NCBI RefSeq assembly: GCF_018863195.1
Contig: NZ_JAHKRT010000008.1
Location: 143,730-207,729 of the forward strand
Length of the DNA: 64,000 nt
Reading direction: 5' to 3'
Source: Sphingomonas quercus
GTDB lineage: Bacteria; Pseudomonadota; Alphaproteobacteria; Sphingomonadales; Sphingomonadaceae
The notes under the pieces are model-generated. The model had not been told where the DNA came from and did not search any database. It worked only from the letters and a program-made list of their open reading frames with translations. Below, in pieces: positions 39,572 to 48,566 of the stretch; position 1 is the first letter of the stretch; every line of letters begins with the position of its first letter. The position numbers and the translations under genes were made by a program.

Positions 39572-42481
39572 ATGGGATACGAGACTCTGGATTTCGCAGG
39601 CGTCGAAGGGGTGAGCCCCAGCTTCGTGGAATCCTTGTACCGGGCGTATGCGGCGAACCCGAACGCGGTCGACGCGGGCTGGCGCGGCTTCTTCGAGGGG
39701 CTGGACCGGACCGCGCTCGGCGGCCCGAGCTGGGCCAACCGCAACTGGCCGCCGTCCGATACCGACGCGCTGATCGCCGGGCTCGATCCCACCCAGATGA
39801 CGCCGGCACCGGCGCCGGCCAAGGGCGGCAAGCCGGCTGCGGCCGCCGCCGCTCCGGCTGCTGCCGCGGCTCCGTCGGTCGAGGCTCTGGCCGCCGCGGC
39901 GCGGGATTCGATCAGCGCGATGATGCTGATCCGCACCTATCGCGTGCGCGGCCACCTTGCCGCCGATCTCGATCCGCTGGGCATGGCCAAGCGCGATCTG
40001 CCGGCGGACCTCACGCCTGAATATCACGGCTTCACTGGTGCCGATCTCGATCGTCCGATCTATCTCGGCGGCGCGCTCGGCGTCCAGCACGCCACCGTGC
40101 GCGAGATCGTCGACATCCTGCGCCGCAATTACTGCGGCAAGGTCGGCCTTGAATATATGCACATCGGCGACGTCGAGGAGCGGCGCTTCCTGCAGGAGCG
40201 GATGGAAGGCAAGGACGCCGAGATCCACTTCACCAACGAGGGCAAGAAGGCGATCCTCGCCAAGGTCATCGAGGGCGAGCAGTACGAGAAGTTCCTCGGC
40301 AAGAAGTATGTCGGCACCAAGCGCTTCGGTCTGGATGGCGGCGAATCGATGATCCCGGCGCTGGAAAGCGTCATCAAATATGGCGGCGCCGCCGGCGTGC
40401 GCGAGATCATCTTCGGCATGGCCCATCGCGGCCGCCTGAACGTGCTCGCGAATGTGATGGCCAAGCCGTACAAGGTGATCTTCCACGAGTTCGCCGGCGG
40501 CTCGGCCAACCCCGACGATGTCGGTGGCTCGGGCGACGTGAAGTACCACCTCGGCACCTCCACGGACCGCAGCTTCGACGGCATCAACGTCCACATGTCG
40601 CTGGTGCCCAACCCGTCGCACCTCGAGGCGTCCGATCCGGTCGTGCTCGGCAAGGCGCGTGCCAAGCAGACCAAGGTCGACGATCTCAAGCGCGAGACGG
40701 TGCTGCCGGTGCTGCTGCACGGCGACGCCGCGTTCGCGGGGCAGGGTATCGTCGCGGAGTGTTTCGGCTTCTCGGGCCTGGTCGGCTACAATACCGGCGG
40801 CACGATCCATTTCGTGATCAACAATCAGGTCGGCTTCACCACCTCGCCGCAGTTCGCGCGCTCCTCGCCCTATCCGTCGGATATCGCGAAGATGGTGCAG
40901 GCGCCGATCCTGCACGTGAACGGCGACGATCCCGAGGCCGTCACCTTCGCCACCAAGCTGGCCACCGAGTTTCGCCAGACGTTCAAGCGCGACGTGGTCG
41001 TCGACATGTGGTGCTATCGCCGCTTCGGCCACAACGAGGCGGACGAGCCGAGCTTCACCCAGCCGCTGATGTATGACGAGATTCGCCAGCATCCGCCGGT
41101 GTCCGCCATCTATGCCGAGCGGCTGATCGCCGAGGGCGTGATCGACGACAGGTTCGTCGACGAGCATGCCGACGCCTTCGTCGCCAGGCTCGACGAGGAA
41201 TTCGCCGCCGCCAAGGGCTACAAGGCCAATGAAGCGGACTGGTTCGGCGGCGAGTGGGAAGGGCTCTCCATCCCCGCCGAGACGATCAACGAGCGCCGCG
41301 CCGCGCAGACCGGCATCGTGCCGGCGCGCATCGCCGCGCTCGGCGAGGTGCTGACCACCATCCCCGAGGGCTTCACCCCGCACAAGACGCTGGTCCGCAT
41401 CCTCGACGCCAAGCGCAAGACGTTGCAGGACGGCGAGGGCATCGACTGGGCGACCGCCGAGGCGCTGGCCTTCGGCACGCTGTTGCAGGACGGCTATGGC
41501 GTGCGCCTTTCCGGCCAGGATGTCGGCCGCGGCACCTTCTCGCAACGCCATGCGGTGTGGACGGACCAGAAGCTCGGCACCAGCTATATCCCGCTGTCGT
41601 CGATCGATCGCGGATTCCAGGTGCTGAACAGCCCGCTGTCCGAATATGGCGTGCTCGGCTTCGAATATGGCTATGCCTCGACGGCGCCGAAGACGCTGGT
41701 GTTATGGGAAGCGCAGTTCGGCGATTTCGCCAATGGCGCGCAGATCATCATCGACCAGTTCATTGCCGCCGGCGAGGTGAAGTGGCTGCGCGCCAACGGC
41801 CTCGTCATGCTGCTGCCGCATGGTTACGAAGGGCAGGGGCCGGAACATAGTTCGGCTCGCCTTGAGCGCTATCTCCAGCTCTGCGCCGAAGATAATATGC
41901 AGGTCGCGAACTGCACGACGCCGGCCAATTACTTCCACATCCTGCGCCGGCAGATGCTGCGTCCGTTCCGCAAGCCGCTGATCATCATGACGCCCAAGTC
42001 GCTGCTGCGGCACAAGGCGGCGGTGTCGTCGATGGCCGATTTCGCCGAGGACAGCCGCTTCCACCGCGTGCTCGACGATCCGTCCGCGCCCGATCCCCAG
42101 GGGGTGACGCGGCTCGTGCTGTGCTCCGGCAAGGTCTATTACGATCTCGCCGAGGCGCGCGATGCGGCGGGCGACACTTCCACGATGATCCTGCGCTTCG
42201 AGCAGCTCTATCCCTTCCCGGGCGATGTGCTGGCCGAAGTGCTGGCCAAGCTGCCGAAGCTGGAGACGATCGTCTGGGCGCAGGAGGAGCCGAAGAATGC
42301 CGGCTCCTGGTTCTTCGTCGAGCCGCTGATCGAGGAAGTGCTGGCCAAGGCGGATGTCGCGCCCAAGCGCGCGCTCTATGCGGGCCGCGCCGCCGGTGCC
42401 GCCACCGCCACCGGCTTCGCCAAGCGCCACCAGCAGGAGCAGGAGGCGCTCGTCGCCCAGGCTCTCGGCCGTTCCGCCTGA
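39572..42481 (+). CDS. sucA: 2-oxoglutarate dehydrogenase E1 component
   Basis: This thiamine-diphosphate enzyme decarboxylates 2-oxoglutarate. The N-terminus ([16 protein letters not shown]) is the E2-binding segment, followed by an Ala/Pro-rich linker (about residues 72-100). The catalytic core includes [10 protein letters not shown] and the ThDP region [17 protein letters not shown]. It has 969 residues from ATG 39572; GTG 39569 is one codon upstream, but the ATG is better spaced from AGG. It starts 60 bases after sucD. Confidence 0.97.
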   Translation: MGYETLDFAGVEGVSPSFVESLYRAYAANPNAVDAGWRGFFEGLDRTALGGPSWANRNWPPSDTDALIAGLDPTQMTPAPAPAKGGKPAAAAAAPAAAAAPSVEALAAAARDSISAMMLIRTYRVRGHLAADLDPLGMAKRDLPADLTPEYHGFTGADLDRPIYLGGALGVQHATVREIVDILRRNYCGKVGLEYMHIGDVEERRFLQERMEGKDAEIHFTNEGKKAILAKVIEGEQYEKFLGKKYVGTKRFGLDGGESMIPALESVIKYGGAAGVREIIFGMAHRGRLNVLANVMAKPYKVIFHEFAGGSANPDDVGGSGDVKYHLGTSTDRSFDGINVHMSLVPNPSHLEASDPVVLGKARAKQTKVDDLKRETVLPVLLHGDAAFAGQGIVAECFGFSGLVGYNTGGTIHFVINNQVGFTTSPQFARSSPYPSDIAKMVQAPILHVNGDDPEAVTFATKLATEFRQTFKRDVVVDMWCYRRFGHNEADEPSFTQPLMYDEIRQHPPVSAIYAERLIAEGVIDDRFVDEHADAFVARLDEEFAAAKGYKANEADWFGGEWEGLSIPAETINERRAAQTGIVPARIAALGEVLTTIPEGFTPHKTLVRILDAKRKTLQDGEGIDWATAEALAFGTLLQDGYGVRLSGQDVGRGTFSQRHAVWTDQKLGTSYIPLSSIDRGFQVLNSPLSEYGVLGFEYGYASTAPKTLVLWEAQFGDFANGAQIIIDQFIAAGEVKWLRANGLVMLLPHGYEGQGPEHSSARLERYLQLCAEDNMQVANCTTPANYFHILRRQMLRPFRKPLIIMTPKSLLRHKAAVSSMADFAEDSRFHRVLDDPSAPDPQGVTRLVLCSGKVYYDLAEARDAAGDTSTMILRFEQLYPFPGDVLAEVLAKLPKLETIVWAQEEPKNAGSWFFVEPLIEEVLAKADVAPKRALYAGRAAGAATATGFAKRHQQEQEALVAQALGRSA

Positions 42482-42512
42482 CCGACTAACGAATATACTG
42501 AGGACGAAGATC

Positions 42513-43796
42513 ATGGCGACCGATGTGAAGGTGCCCACGCTGGGCGAGTCGATCACCGAGGCGACCTTGGGCCAGTGGCTCAAGAAGCCGGGCGAGCCGG
42601 TGAAGGCCGATGAGCCCATCGCCAGCCTCGAGACGGACAAGGTCGCCGTCGAGGTGCCTGCGCCCGTCGCCGGCATCATGGGTGCCCATGCCGTGGCCGA
42701 GGGCGACACGGTGAATGTCGGCGCGGTGATCGCGGTGATCGAGGCGGGTAGCGGCGCCGCCGCCCCGGCTCCGGCCGCCGCCGCGCCGGCCGCTCAGACC
42801 CCGGCCTCGCTCAAGGCCGCCGATCCGGTGCCGGAGCCGGCGCTGCGCAGCGATGCCGCACCCGCCGCCGCGACCGAGGAGGATGACGGCTCGCCGCTGA
42901 CCCTGTCGCCGGCGGTGCGTCGCCTCGTGCTCGAACTCGGGGTCGATCCCTCGGGCATCAAGGGCACCGGCAAGGATGGCCGCCTGACCAAGGACGACGT
43001 GCTCGCCGCGGCCAAGACCGCGCCCAAGGCCGCCCCGGCCCCGGCCGCCGCCGCCGCTCCGTCTGCGACCGCCCCCGCCGCCGCGGCGACGGGCGAGCGC
43101 CGCGAGGAGCGGGTGCGCATGACGCGCCTGCGCCAGACGGTCGCGCGCCGCCTCAAGGAAGCGCAGAACACCGCCGCGATGCTCACCACCTTCAACGACG
43201 TCGACATGACGGCGGTGATCGAGGCGCGCGCCAGGTACAAGGACCTGTTCGAGAAGAAGCATGGCGTCCGCCTCGGCTTCATGGGCTTCTTCGTGAAGGC
43301 CGCCTGCATGGCCTTGAAGGACATTCCCGCCGTCAACGCCTCGATCGACGGCGACGATATCGTCTATCACGATTATGCCGACATCTCGGTCGCGGTTTCC
43401 GCGCCGAACGGGCTGGTCGTGCCGGTGATCCGCGACGCGCAGTCGCTGTCCGTCGCCGGCATCGAGAAGACCATCGGCGATTTCGGCAAGCGCGCCAAGG
43501 ATGGGACGCTCAAGATGGACGAGATGAAGGGCGGCACCTTCACCATCTCCAATGGCGGCGTGTTTGGCTCGCTGATGTCGACCCCGATCATCAATCCGCC
43601 GCAGTCGGCCGTGCTCGGCCTGCACCGCATCGAGGATCGTCCGGTGGTGCGCGACGGGCAGGTCGTCGTCCGCCCGATGATGTATCTCGCGCTTTCCTAC
43701 GATCACCGGCTGATCGACGGCCGCGAGGCGGTGACCTTCCTCGTCGCGCTGAAGAACGCGATCGAGGATCCGACACGCCTGCTGATCGACCTCTGA
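42513..43796 (+). CDS. sucB: Dihydrolipoyllysine-residue succinyltransferase (E2)
   Basis: E2 core of 2-oxoglutarate dehydrogenase. One lipoyl domain (lipoylated K43 in ETDKVAVEV), an Ala/Pro linker, a peripheral subunit-binding domain ([26 protein letters not shown]), a second Ala-rich linker and the catalytic domain ending with [13 protein letters not shown], where the active-site His and Asp lie. It has 427 residues, starting at ATG 42513. Confidence 0.97.
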   Translation: MATDVKVPTLGESITEATLGQWLKKPGEPVKADEPIASLETDKVAVEVPAPVAGIMGAHAVAEGDTVNVGAVIAVIEAGSGAAAPAPAAAAPAAQTPASLKAADPVPEPALRSDAAPAAATEEDDGSPLTLSPAVRRLVLELGVDPSGIKGTGKDGRLTKDDVLAAAKTAPKAAPAPAAAAAPSATAPAAAATGERREERVRMTRLRQTVARRLKEAQNTAAMLTTFNDVDMTAVIEARARYKDLFEKKHGVRLGFMGFFVKAACMALKDIPAVNASIDGDDIVYHDYADISVAVSAPNGLVVPVIRDAQSLSVAGIEKTIGDFGKRAKDGTLKMDEMKGGTFTISNGGVFGSLMSTPIINPPQSAVLGLHRIEDRPVVRDGQVVVRPMMYLALSYDHRLIDGREAVTFLVALKNAIEDPTRLLIDL

Positions 43797-43806
43797 GGAC
43801 TCACCA

Positions 43807-45204
43807 ATGGCTGATTATGATTTCGACGTCCTCGTCATCGGCTCCGGCCCGGGCGGCTATGTCGCCGCGATCCGGGCGGCGCAGCTCGGGCTGAAGACGG
43901 CGTGCGCGGAGAGCCGCGAGACGCTGGGCGGCACCTGCCTCAATGTCGGCTGCATCCCGTCCAAGGCGCTCCTCAACGCGTCGGAGAAATATGAGGAGGT
44001 GCATTCCGGCCTGCTCGCCAAATATGGCGTGAAGGCGGAGAATGTCTCGCTCGATCTCGATGCCATGCACGGCCAGCGTATCGAGGCGGTGAAGGGCCTC
44101 ACCGGCGGCATCGAGTTCCTGTTCAAGAAGAACAAGGTCGAGTGGCTGAAGGGCCGCGCGAGCTTCGAATCCGCCGACACGGTGAAGGTCGCCGATCGCA
44201 CCGTGCGCGCGAAGAACATCATCATCGCCACCGGTTCGTCGGTGACGCCGCTGCCCGGCGTCGCCATCGACCAGAAGGTGGTGGTGGATTCCACCGGCGC
44301 GCTGGAGCTGCCCAGGGTCCCCGGCCACCTCGTCGTCATCGGTGGCGGCGTGATCGGGCTGGAGCTGGGTTCCGTGTGGGGCCGGCTCGGCGCCAGGGTG
44401 ACGGTGGTCGAATATCTCGATCAGCTGCTGCCGGGCATGGACGGCGATGTGCGCAAGGAAGCCGCCAAGCTGTTCAAGAAGCAGGGCATGGAGCTGCGCC
44501 TGTCGACCAAGGTGACCGGTGTCACCGTCAATGGCGACAAGGCCACCCTGACGATCGAGCCGTCGGCCGGCGGCGCCGCCGAAACGCTGGAGGCCGACGT
44601 CGTGCTCGTCTCGATCGGCCGCCGCCCGAATACCGATGGCCTCGCCCTCGACAAAGCCGGCCTCGCCACCAACGCCCGCGGCCAGATCGAGGTCGACGAT
44701 GAGCTCGCTACCGCGGTGAAGGGCATCTGGGCGATCGGCGACGTCACGCCCGGCCCGATGCTCGCCCACAAGGCGGAGGACGAGGGCATCGCGGTGGCCG
44801 AGAACATCGCCGGCCTGACCGGCATCGTGAACCACGATGTCATTCCGTCGGTGGTCTACACCCACCCGGAGATCGCCGCCGTCGGCCTCACCGAGGAGCA
44901 GGCCAAGGAAAAGGTGGGCGAGATCAAGGTCGGCAAGTTCCCGATGCTGGCCAACAGCCGCGCCAAGACAATCGGGGAGAAGGACGGCTTCGTGAAGGTT
45001 ATCGCCGACGCGAAGACCGATCGCGTGCTCGGCGTCCACATCATCGCCGTGCCGGCGGGCACGATGATCGCGCAGGCCGCGCAGGCGATGGAATTCGGCG
45101 CCACCTCCGAGGACATCGCCTATACCTGCCACGCCCACCCGACCCATTCGGAAGCGGTGAAGGAAGCCGCGATGGCCGTCAGGGACAAGCCGATCCACAT
45201 CTGA
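43807..45204 (+). CDS. lpd: Dihydrolipoyl dehydrogenase (E3)
   Basis: FAD-containing disulfide oxidoreductase that reoxidises E2-bound dihydrolipoamide. The FAD motif is VIGSGPGGYVAA, the redox-active pair is C44/C49 in GGTCLNVGC, the NAD motif is VIGGGVIGLELG, and the C-terminal active-site His-Glu is in CHAHPTHSE. It has 465 residues and lies 10 bases after sucB. A strong terminator follows. Confidence 0.98.
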   Translation: MADYDFDVLVIGSGPGGYVAAIRAAQLGLKTACAESRETLGGTCLNVGCIPSKALLNASEKYEEVHSGLLAKYGVKAENVSLDLDAMHGQRIEAVKGLTGGIEFLFKKNKVEWLKGRASFESADTVKVADRTVRAKNIIIATGSSVTPLPGVAIDQKVVVDSTGALELPRVPGHLVVIGGGVIGLELGSVWGRLGARVTVVEYLDQLLPGMDGDVRKEAAKLFKKQGMELRLSTKVTGVTVNGDKATLTIEPSAGGAAETLEADVVLVSIGRRPNTDGLALDKAGLATNARGQIEVDDELATAVKGIWAIGDVTPGPMLAHKAEDEGIAVAENIAGLTGIVNHDVIPSVVYTHPEIAAVGLTEEQAKEKVGEIKVGKFPMLANSRAKTIGEKDGFVKVIADAKTDRVLGVHIIAVPAGTMIAQAAQAMEFGATSEDIAYTCHAHPTHSEAVKEAAMAVRDKPIHI

Positions 45205-45209
45205 GCCTT

Positions 45210-45238
45210 GAGGGGGGGGCGGTCGCCCCCTTCTCTTT
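45210..45238 (+). terminator. Intrinsic terminator after lpd
   Basis: GAGGGGGGGGC (45210-45220), loop GGTC, GCCCCCTTCTC (45225-45235) form an 11-pair stem with two G-U pairs, followed by TTT. It starts 6 bases after the lpd stop and closes the TCA-cycle gene block. Confidence 0.75.
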
Positions 45239-45310
45239 CACCCGGTCCATTTGCGTGGCGCGGGCGCCTTCGTCCGCTCGCCTTTGTTCCGGAACGAGGA
45301 ACCGCCCCGA

Positions 45311-45336
45311 GGAACCGCTTCGCCCGGCCGCCCGTA
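45311..45336 (+). promoter_or_regulatory. Possible EcfG-type (general stress) promoter
   Basis: GGAAC (45311-45315), 17 bases, then CGTA (45333-45336) resembles the alphaproteobacterial general-stress sigma promoter GGAAC-N16/17-CGTT, with one mismatch in the -10. The -35 lies in the second copy of an 11-base direct repeat, CGAGGAACCGC (45295-45305 and 45308-45318). It sits 35 bases before the next gene. Confidence 0.35.
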
Positions 45337-45371
45337 TTAGGCAGTCGTTGCAGAAGCGGAGTGATCCTTTG

Positions 45372-46025
45372 ATGCGTGCCCTGATCCTGTCGGTCTCGAT
45401 CCTCGCCCTCGGCCTGTCCGCCTGCGGAAAGAAGCCGGACCTTGCGCTCTCCGACGATCCGGTGACGCGGGCAGCGCAGTGCGGCGTGGTGGCGACGGCG
45501 GGCGCCCGGCTCGCGCAGACCGACGTGCGCGCGCCCGTGCCCTTCGAAACGCGCGCCCGCGTGCTCCACTATGCGTTGCTCACCGGCACCACGGCCCCCG
45601 GCTTCGACGCCGACAAGGCCGGCGCGGTGCTGAAGGCGCTGCCCGCCGCCGAGCCGGCGATCACCGGCGGCAAGTGGCAGCCGCTTGGCACCGCTTGCGA
45701 TGCCGCCTATCCGGAGACGACGGCGCCGGCGCGCCTGCCTGCCTCCAGCCTCGACGCCCAGCTCGGCTGCTCGCTGCTCGCCGATTATGTCGAGACAGCT
45801 TTGCGCACTCAGGAATCGACTTACACCAAGGATCTCGACCCGATTCACAAGATGCGCCTCGGCCTCGACAACAGTATCGGCGCCAAGCTCGCCCGCGCCG
45901 GCAAGAAGGACGGCGAGGATCAGAAGGCGTCGCGCGACAAGGCGATGAACGCCATCGCCCATGCCGGCGCTGCGAGTGAGGTGCTGGCGGCGTGTGTGAA
46001 GCGCTATCCGCCGGCCGAAAGCTGA
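45372..46025 (+). CDS. Hypothetical lipoprotein
   Basis: This 217-residue protein has a lipoprotein signal (RALILSVSILALGLSAC; acylated Cys at 18) and then an Ala-rich, mostly helical domain with several cysteines (AAQCGVVATAG, GTACDAAYP, AQLGCSLLADY, LAACVKRYP) that could form disulfides in the periplasm. I do not recognise a family. The ATG at 45372 follows 'gcggagtgatcc'. It may be stress-induced if the upstream promoter is real. Confidence 0.8.
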   Translation: MRALILSVSILALGLSACGKKPDLALSDDPVTRAAQCGVVATAGARLAQTDVRAPVPFETRARVLHYALLTGTTAPGFDADKAGAVLKALPAAEPAITGGKWQPLGTACDAAYPETTAPARLPASSLDAQLGCSLLADYVETALRTQESTYTKDLDPIHKMRLGLDNSIGAKLARAGKKDGEDQKASRDKAMNAIAHAGAASEVLAACVKRYPPAES

Positions 46026-46082
46026 GGCGGGCTGGCCGCCCCATCCACCGTCGTCTCGCTGAAGGCGGCCCAGCATGGCGAT

Positions 46083-46100
46083 CCCCGCTGCCCGGCGGGG
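46083..46100 (+). terminator. Hairpin between the lipoprotein and acyl-CoA dehydrogenase genes
   Basis: CCCCGC-tgcccg-GCGGGG is a perfect 6-pair GC stem in the middle of the 122-base gap, 58 bases after the lipoprotein stop. A pyrimidine-rich stretch ('tttcctcttt') follows about 12 bases later. Weak terminator candidate. Confidence 0.35.
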
Positions 46101-46147
46101 ACTTGTGCGTGCTTTCCTCTTTGCCGTCAGGGCGATAGGCTCGAGCC

Positions 46148-47851
46148 ATGCCCTATGTCGCCCCTGTCGCCGAGCAGCGCTTCGTCCTCGATCATATCGC
46201 CGGCCTTGCCGAGATTGCTGCGCATGAGCGGTTCGCCGCTGCCTCGCCGGATACGGTCGAGGCGATCCTGGTGGGGGCGGGCGAATTCGCCGAGGGAGTG
46301 TTCGCCCCGCTGAACCTGCCGGGCGATCGCGCCGGCGCCACGCTTACCGCCGAGGGGGTGGTGACGCCCCCCGGCTTCCGCGAGGCATGGCGCGCCTATG
46401 TCGAGGGCGGGTGGAACAGCCTCGCCGCGCCGGCCGAGCATGGCGGCATGGGCCTGCCCTTCGTGCTGGCCGCGGCCGTGCAGGAGGATCTGGGCTCGGC
46501 CAATCTGGCTTTCTCGCTCTGCCCGATGCTATCGACAGGCGCGGTGGAAGCGCTGGCGAGGCATGGCACGGCCGAGCAGCAGGCGGCGTGGCTGCCGAAG
46601 CTCGTCACCGGCGAATGGACCGGCACGATGAATCTCACCGAGCCGCAGGCGGGATCCGATGTCGGCGCGCTGCGCAGCACCGCCACCCGGCTGCCCGATG
46701 GCCGCTATGCGATCAGCGGCACCAAGATTTTCATCACCTGGGGCGAGCATGACCTGGTCGACAATATCGTCCACCTCGTCCTCGCCCGCACGCCCGGCGC
46801 GGCCGCGGGGACGAGGGGCATCTCGCTGTTCATCGTACCGCGCTTCAATGCCGACGGCGCCGCCAACGACGCTTATTGCAGCGCGCTGGAACACAAGCTC
46901 GGCATCCACGCCTCGCCGACCTGCGTGATGCATTACGGCGAGCAGGGCGCGTGCATCGGCGAGATCATCGGCGGCGAGGGCGAGGGCATGCGCGCCATGT
47001 TCACGATGATGAACGTGGCGCGTCTCAACGTCGGCCTGCAGGGCGTGTCGATCGCCGAGCGGGCGACGCAGGCGGCGGTGGATTATGCGCAAAGCCGCAT
47101 CCAGTCGGCCCGCGCCGGCGCCGCCAGCCGCGAGCCGGTGGCGATCATCGGCCATCCCGATGTACGGCGCATGCTGCTGCGCATGAAGGCGTTGACCCAG
47201 GGCGCGCGGGCACTCGTTTATTTCGCGGCGTCCCAGGTGGATCGCGCGGCGGCCGGGGAGGCGGGCGCCAAGGCTCGCGCCGACCTGCTGACCCCGCTCG
47301 CCAAGGCATGGGGCACCGATATCGGCTGCGAGGTCGCCAGCCTCGGTCTGCAGGTACATGGCGGCGCCGGCTATATCGAGGAGACCGGCGCTGCCCAATA
47401 TTTCCGCGATGCCCGCATCGCCCCCATCTACGAGGGCACCAACGGCATCCAGGCGGCCGATCTGGTGACGCGCAAGCTCGGGCTGGAGGAGGGCGCAACG
47501 CTCGATCGGCTGCTGGCCGAGATCGCCGCCGCCGCGGCCGTTGCGCCGCCGCTGGCAATGTTGGCCGAGGCGGTGGCGAAGGATGCGCGCTGGCTGCACG
47601 GCGCGTCGATCGACGATCGGCTGGCCGCCAGCTATCCGTTCCTGACGATGCTTGCGGTGGCGACCGCCGGCATGCTGATGGCGCGTCAGTTGAGCGCCGC
47701 TGACGGGGAGGGGCCGTTCCTGGCGATGAAGCGCGCCGCCTGCCGCTTCTTCCTCGATCGCATCGTGCCCGAGGCGCCCGGCCTGTCGGCGCAGGTTTCG
47801 GCCGGGGCGGCGCCGCTCTACGCCGTCGACGACGAGGCGTTCCGCGCCTGA
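46148..47851 (+). CDS. Acyl-CoA dehydrogenase family protein
   Basis: This 567-residue FAD enzyme oxidises acyl-CoA to enoyl-CoA. Signatures are MNLTEPQAGSDVG, IFITWGEHDL (where other members have T-x-G) and, in the C-terminal helical domain, the catalytic-base region IAPIYEGTNGIQA. The extra C-terminal domain (about the last 120 residues) is typical of the larger bacterial subfamily (FadE5-like, with PF12806-type tail). Chain-length specificity cannot be told. Confidence 0.92.
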   Translation: MPYVAPVAEQRFVLDHIAGLAEIAAHERFAAASPDTVEAILVGAGEFAEGVFAPLNLPGDRAGATLTAEGVVTPPGFREAWRAYVEGGWNSLAAPAEHGGMGLPFVLAAAVQEDLGSANLAFSLCPMLSTGAVEALARHGTAEQQAAWLPKLVTGEWTGTMNLTEPQAGSDVGALRSTATRLPDGRYAISGTKIFITWGEHDLVDNIVHLVLARTPGAAAGTRGISLFIVPRFNADGAANDAYCSALEHKLGIHASPTCVMHYGEQGACIGEIIGGEGEGMRAMFTMMNVARLNVGLQGVSIAERATQAAVDYAQSRIQSARAGAASREPVAIIGHPDVRRMLLRMKALTQGARALVYFAASQVDRAAAGEAGAKARADLLTPLAKAWGTDIGCEVASLGLQVHGGAGYIEETGAAQYFRDARIAPIYEGTNGIQAADLVTRKLGLEEGATLDRLLAEIAAAAAVAPPLAMLAEAVAKDARWLHGASIDDRLAASYPFLTMLAVATAGMLMARQLSAADGEGPFLAMKRAACRFFLDRIVPEAPGLSAQVSAGAAPLYAVDDEAFRA

Positions 47852-48033
47852 CGCTCAGCCCGGAAGATCGGCGTGGCCGGGATGACCCTGATGTCCGCGA
47901 TAAGCCCGGCGTTTCTGGCAGAAATTCGCCGACCTTCGCTTTCCCGTTCCTTGCGACGCTGTTCGATTTCCGCGCTGCTCACGAGCCGTCGATCGGACGA
48001 GAAGATCCGCGAATGTGCGGCCGAAACGATCGT
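47852..48033. other. Gap between convergent genes
   Basis: This lies between the ends of the acyl-CoA dehydrogenase and the GntR gene. I see no strong hairpin and no convincing gene; a 54-codon minus-strand frame from a GTG was considered and rejected. Confidence 0.5.
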
Positions 48034-48381
48034 TCAGGCGGGGATTTCGCCCAGCATTTCAGCCGGATCGAGCCCGAGCCGCTTCATGCGGGTGACGATG
48101 CGCGGCCATTCCTCGCGCACGAAGCTGTCGCGTTCCGCCCGGCGCAACGCGTCCGCCGCACCGGGCGCAACGAACATGCCGACGCCGCGGCGTACCACCA
48201 CCAGCCCCTCGTCCTGGAAGGTCTGATAGGCCTTGGCGACGGTGAGTGGATTGGCGCCATATTCGGCGGCGAGACTGCGCACCGAGGGCAGGCTGTCGCC
48301 ATCGCCATAGGTGCCGTCGAGGATCGCCTCGGCGATGATATCGCGCAGACGGAGATAGACGGGGCGTTCCTCGGTGCTCAT
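48034..48381 (-). CDS. GntR family regulator, YtrA subfamily
   Basis: This 115-residue repressor-like protein has a winged-helix domain (VYLRLRDIIAEAILDG, then LPSVRSLAAEYGANPLTVAKAYQ with the recognition helix) and a very short helical effector/dimerisation tail, the hallmark of YtrA-type GntR regulators. These usually control adjacent ABC transporter genes and themselves; no ABC genes follow here. A perfect half-site palindrome lies immediately upstream of its start. Confidence 0.9.
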   Translation of the reverse strand: MSTEERPVYLRLRDIIAEAILDGTYGDGDSLPSVRSLAAEYGANPLTVAKAYQTFQDEGLVVVRRGVGMFVAPGAADALRRAERDSFVREEWPRIVTRMKRLGLDPAEMLGEIPA

Positions 48382-48392
48382 CAGGCGCCATA

Positions 48393-48406
48393 CTGTCCTA
48401 ATACAG
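48393..48406. promoter_or_regulatory. Candidate operator of the YtrA-type regulator
   Basis: CTGT-CCTAAT-ACAG is an inverted repeat with 4-base arms and a 6-base AT-rich core, located 12 bases upstream of the GntR ATG. Size, symmetry and the TATTAG core (minus strand) suit YtrA-type operators and suggest autorepression. A second palindrome, TTGCG-ccaca-CGCAA (48467-48481), lies between it and the transporter gene. Confidence 0.55.
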
Positions 48407-48566
48407 CAGGGCGCGTCAAGCGGTCTGCGCGCTGTTTCGGTTGGCTCGTCGCCCTCACGCGATCAGTTGCGCCACACGCAATCCCTTCACAGCGCCGAAT
48501 TCGTCGCTAGTCTGGCCTCCCATGCCGGGCTGCTATGCCCATTTCCCGATATTTTAGGACGTTTGC

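Noticed and set aside
39515..41551. 678-codon minus-strand frame opposite sucA
   Set aside because: Antisense shadow of sucA; the composition is atypical for a real protein.
47852..48033. 54-codon minus-strand frame from a GTG downstream of the GntR gene
   Set aside because: No ribosome-binding site, no recognisable family, and it runs into the convergent gene end. YtrA regulators often have a downstream partner, so it was considered, but the evidence is too thin.
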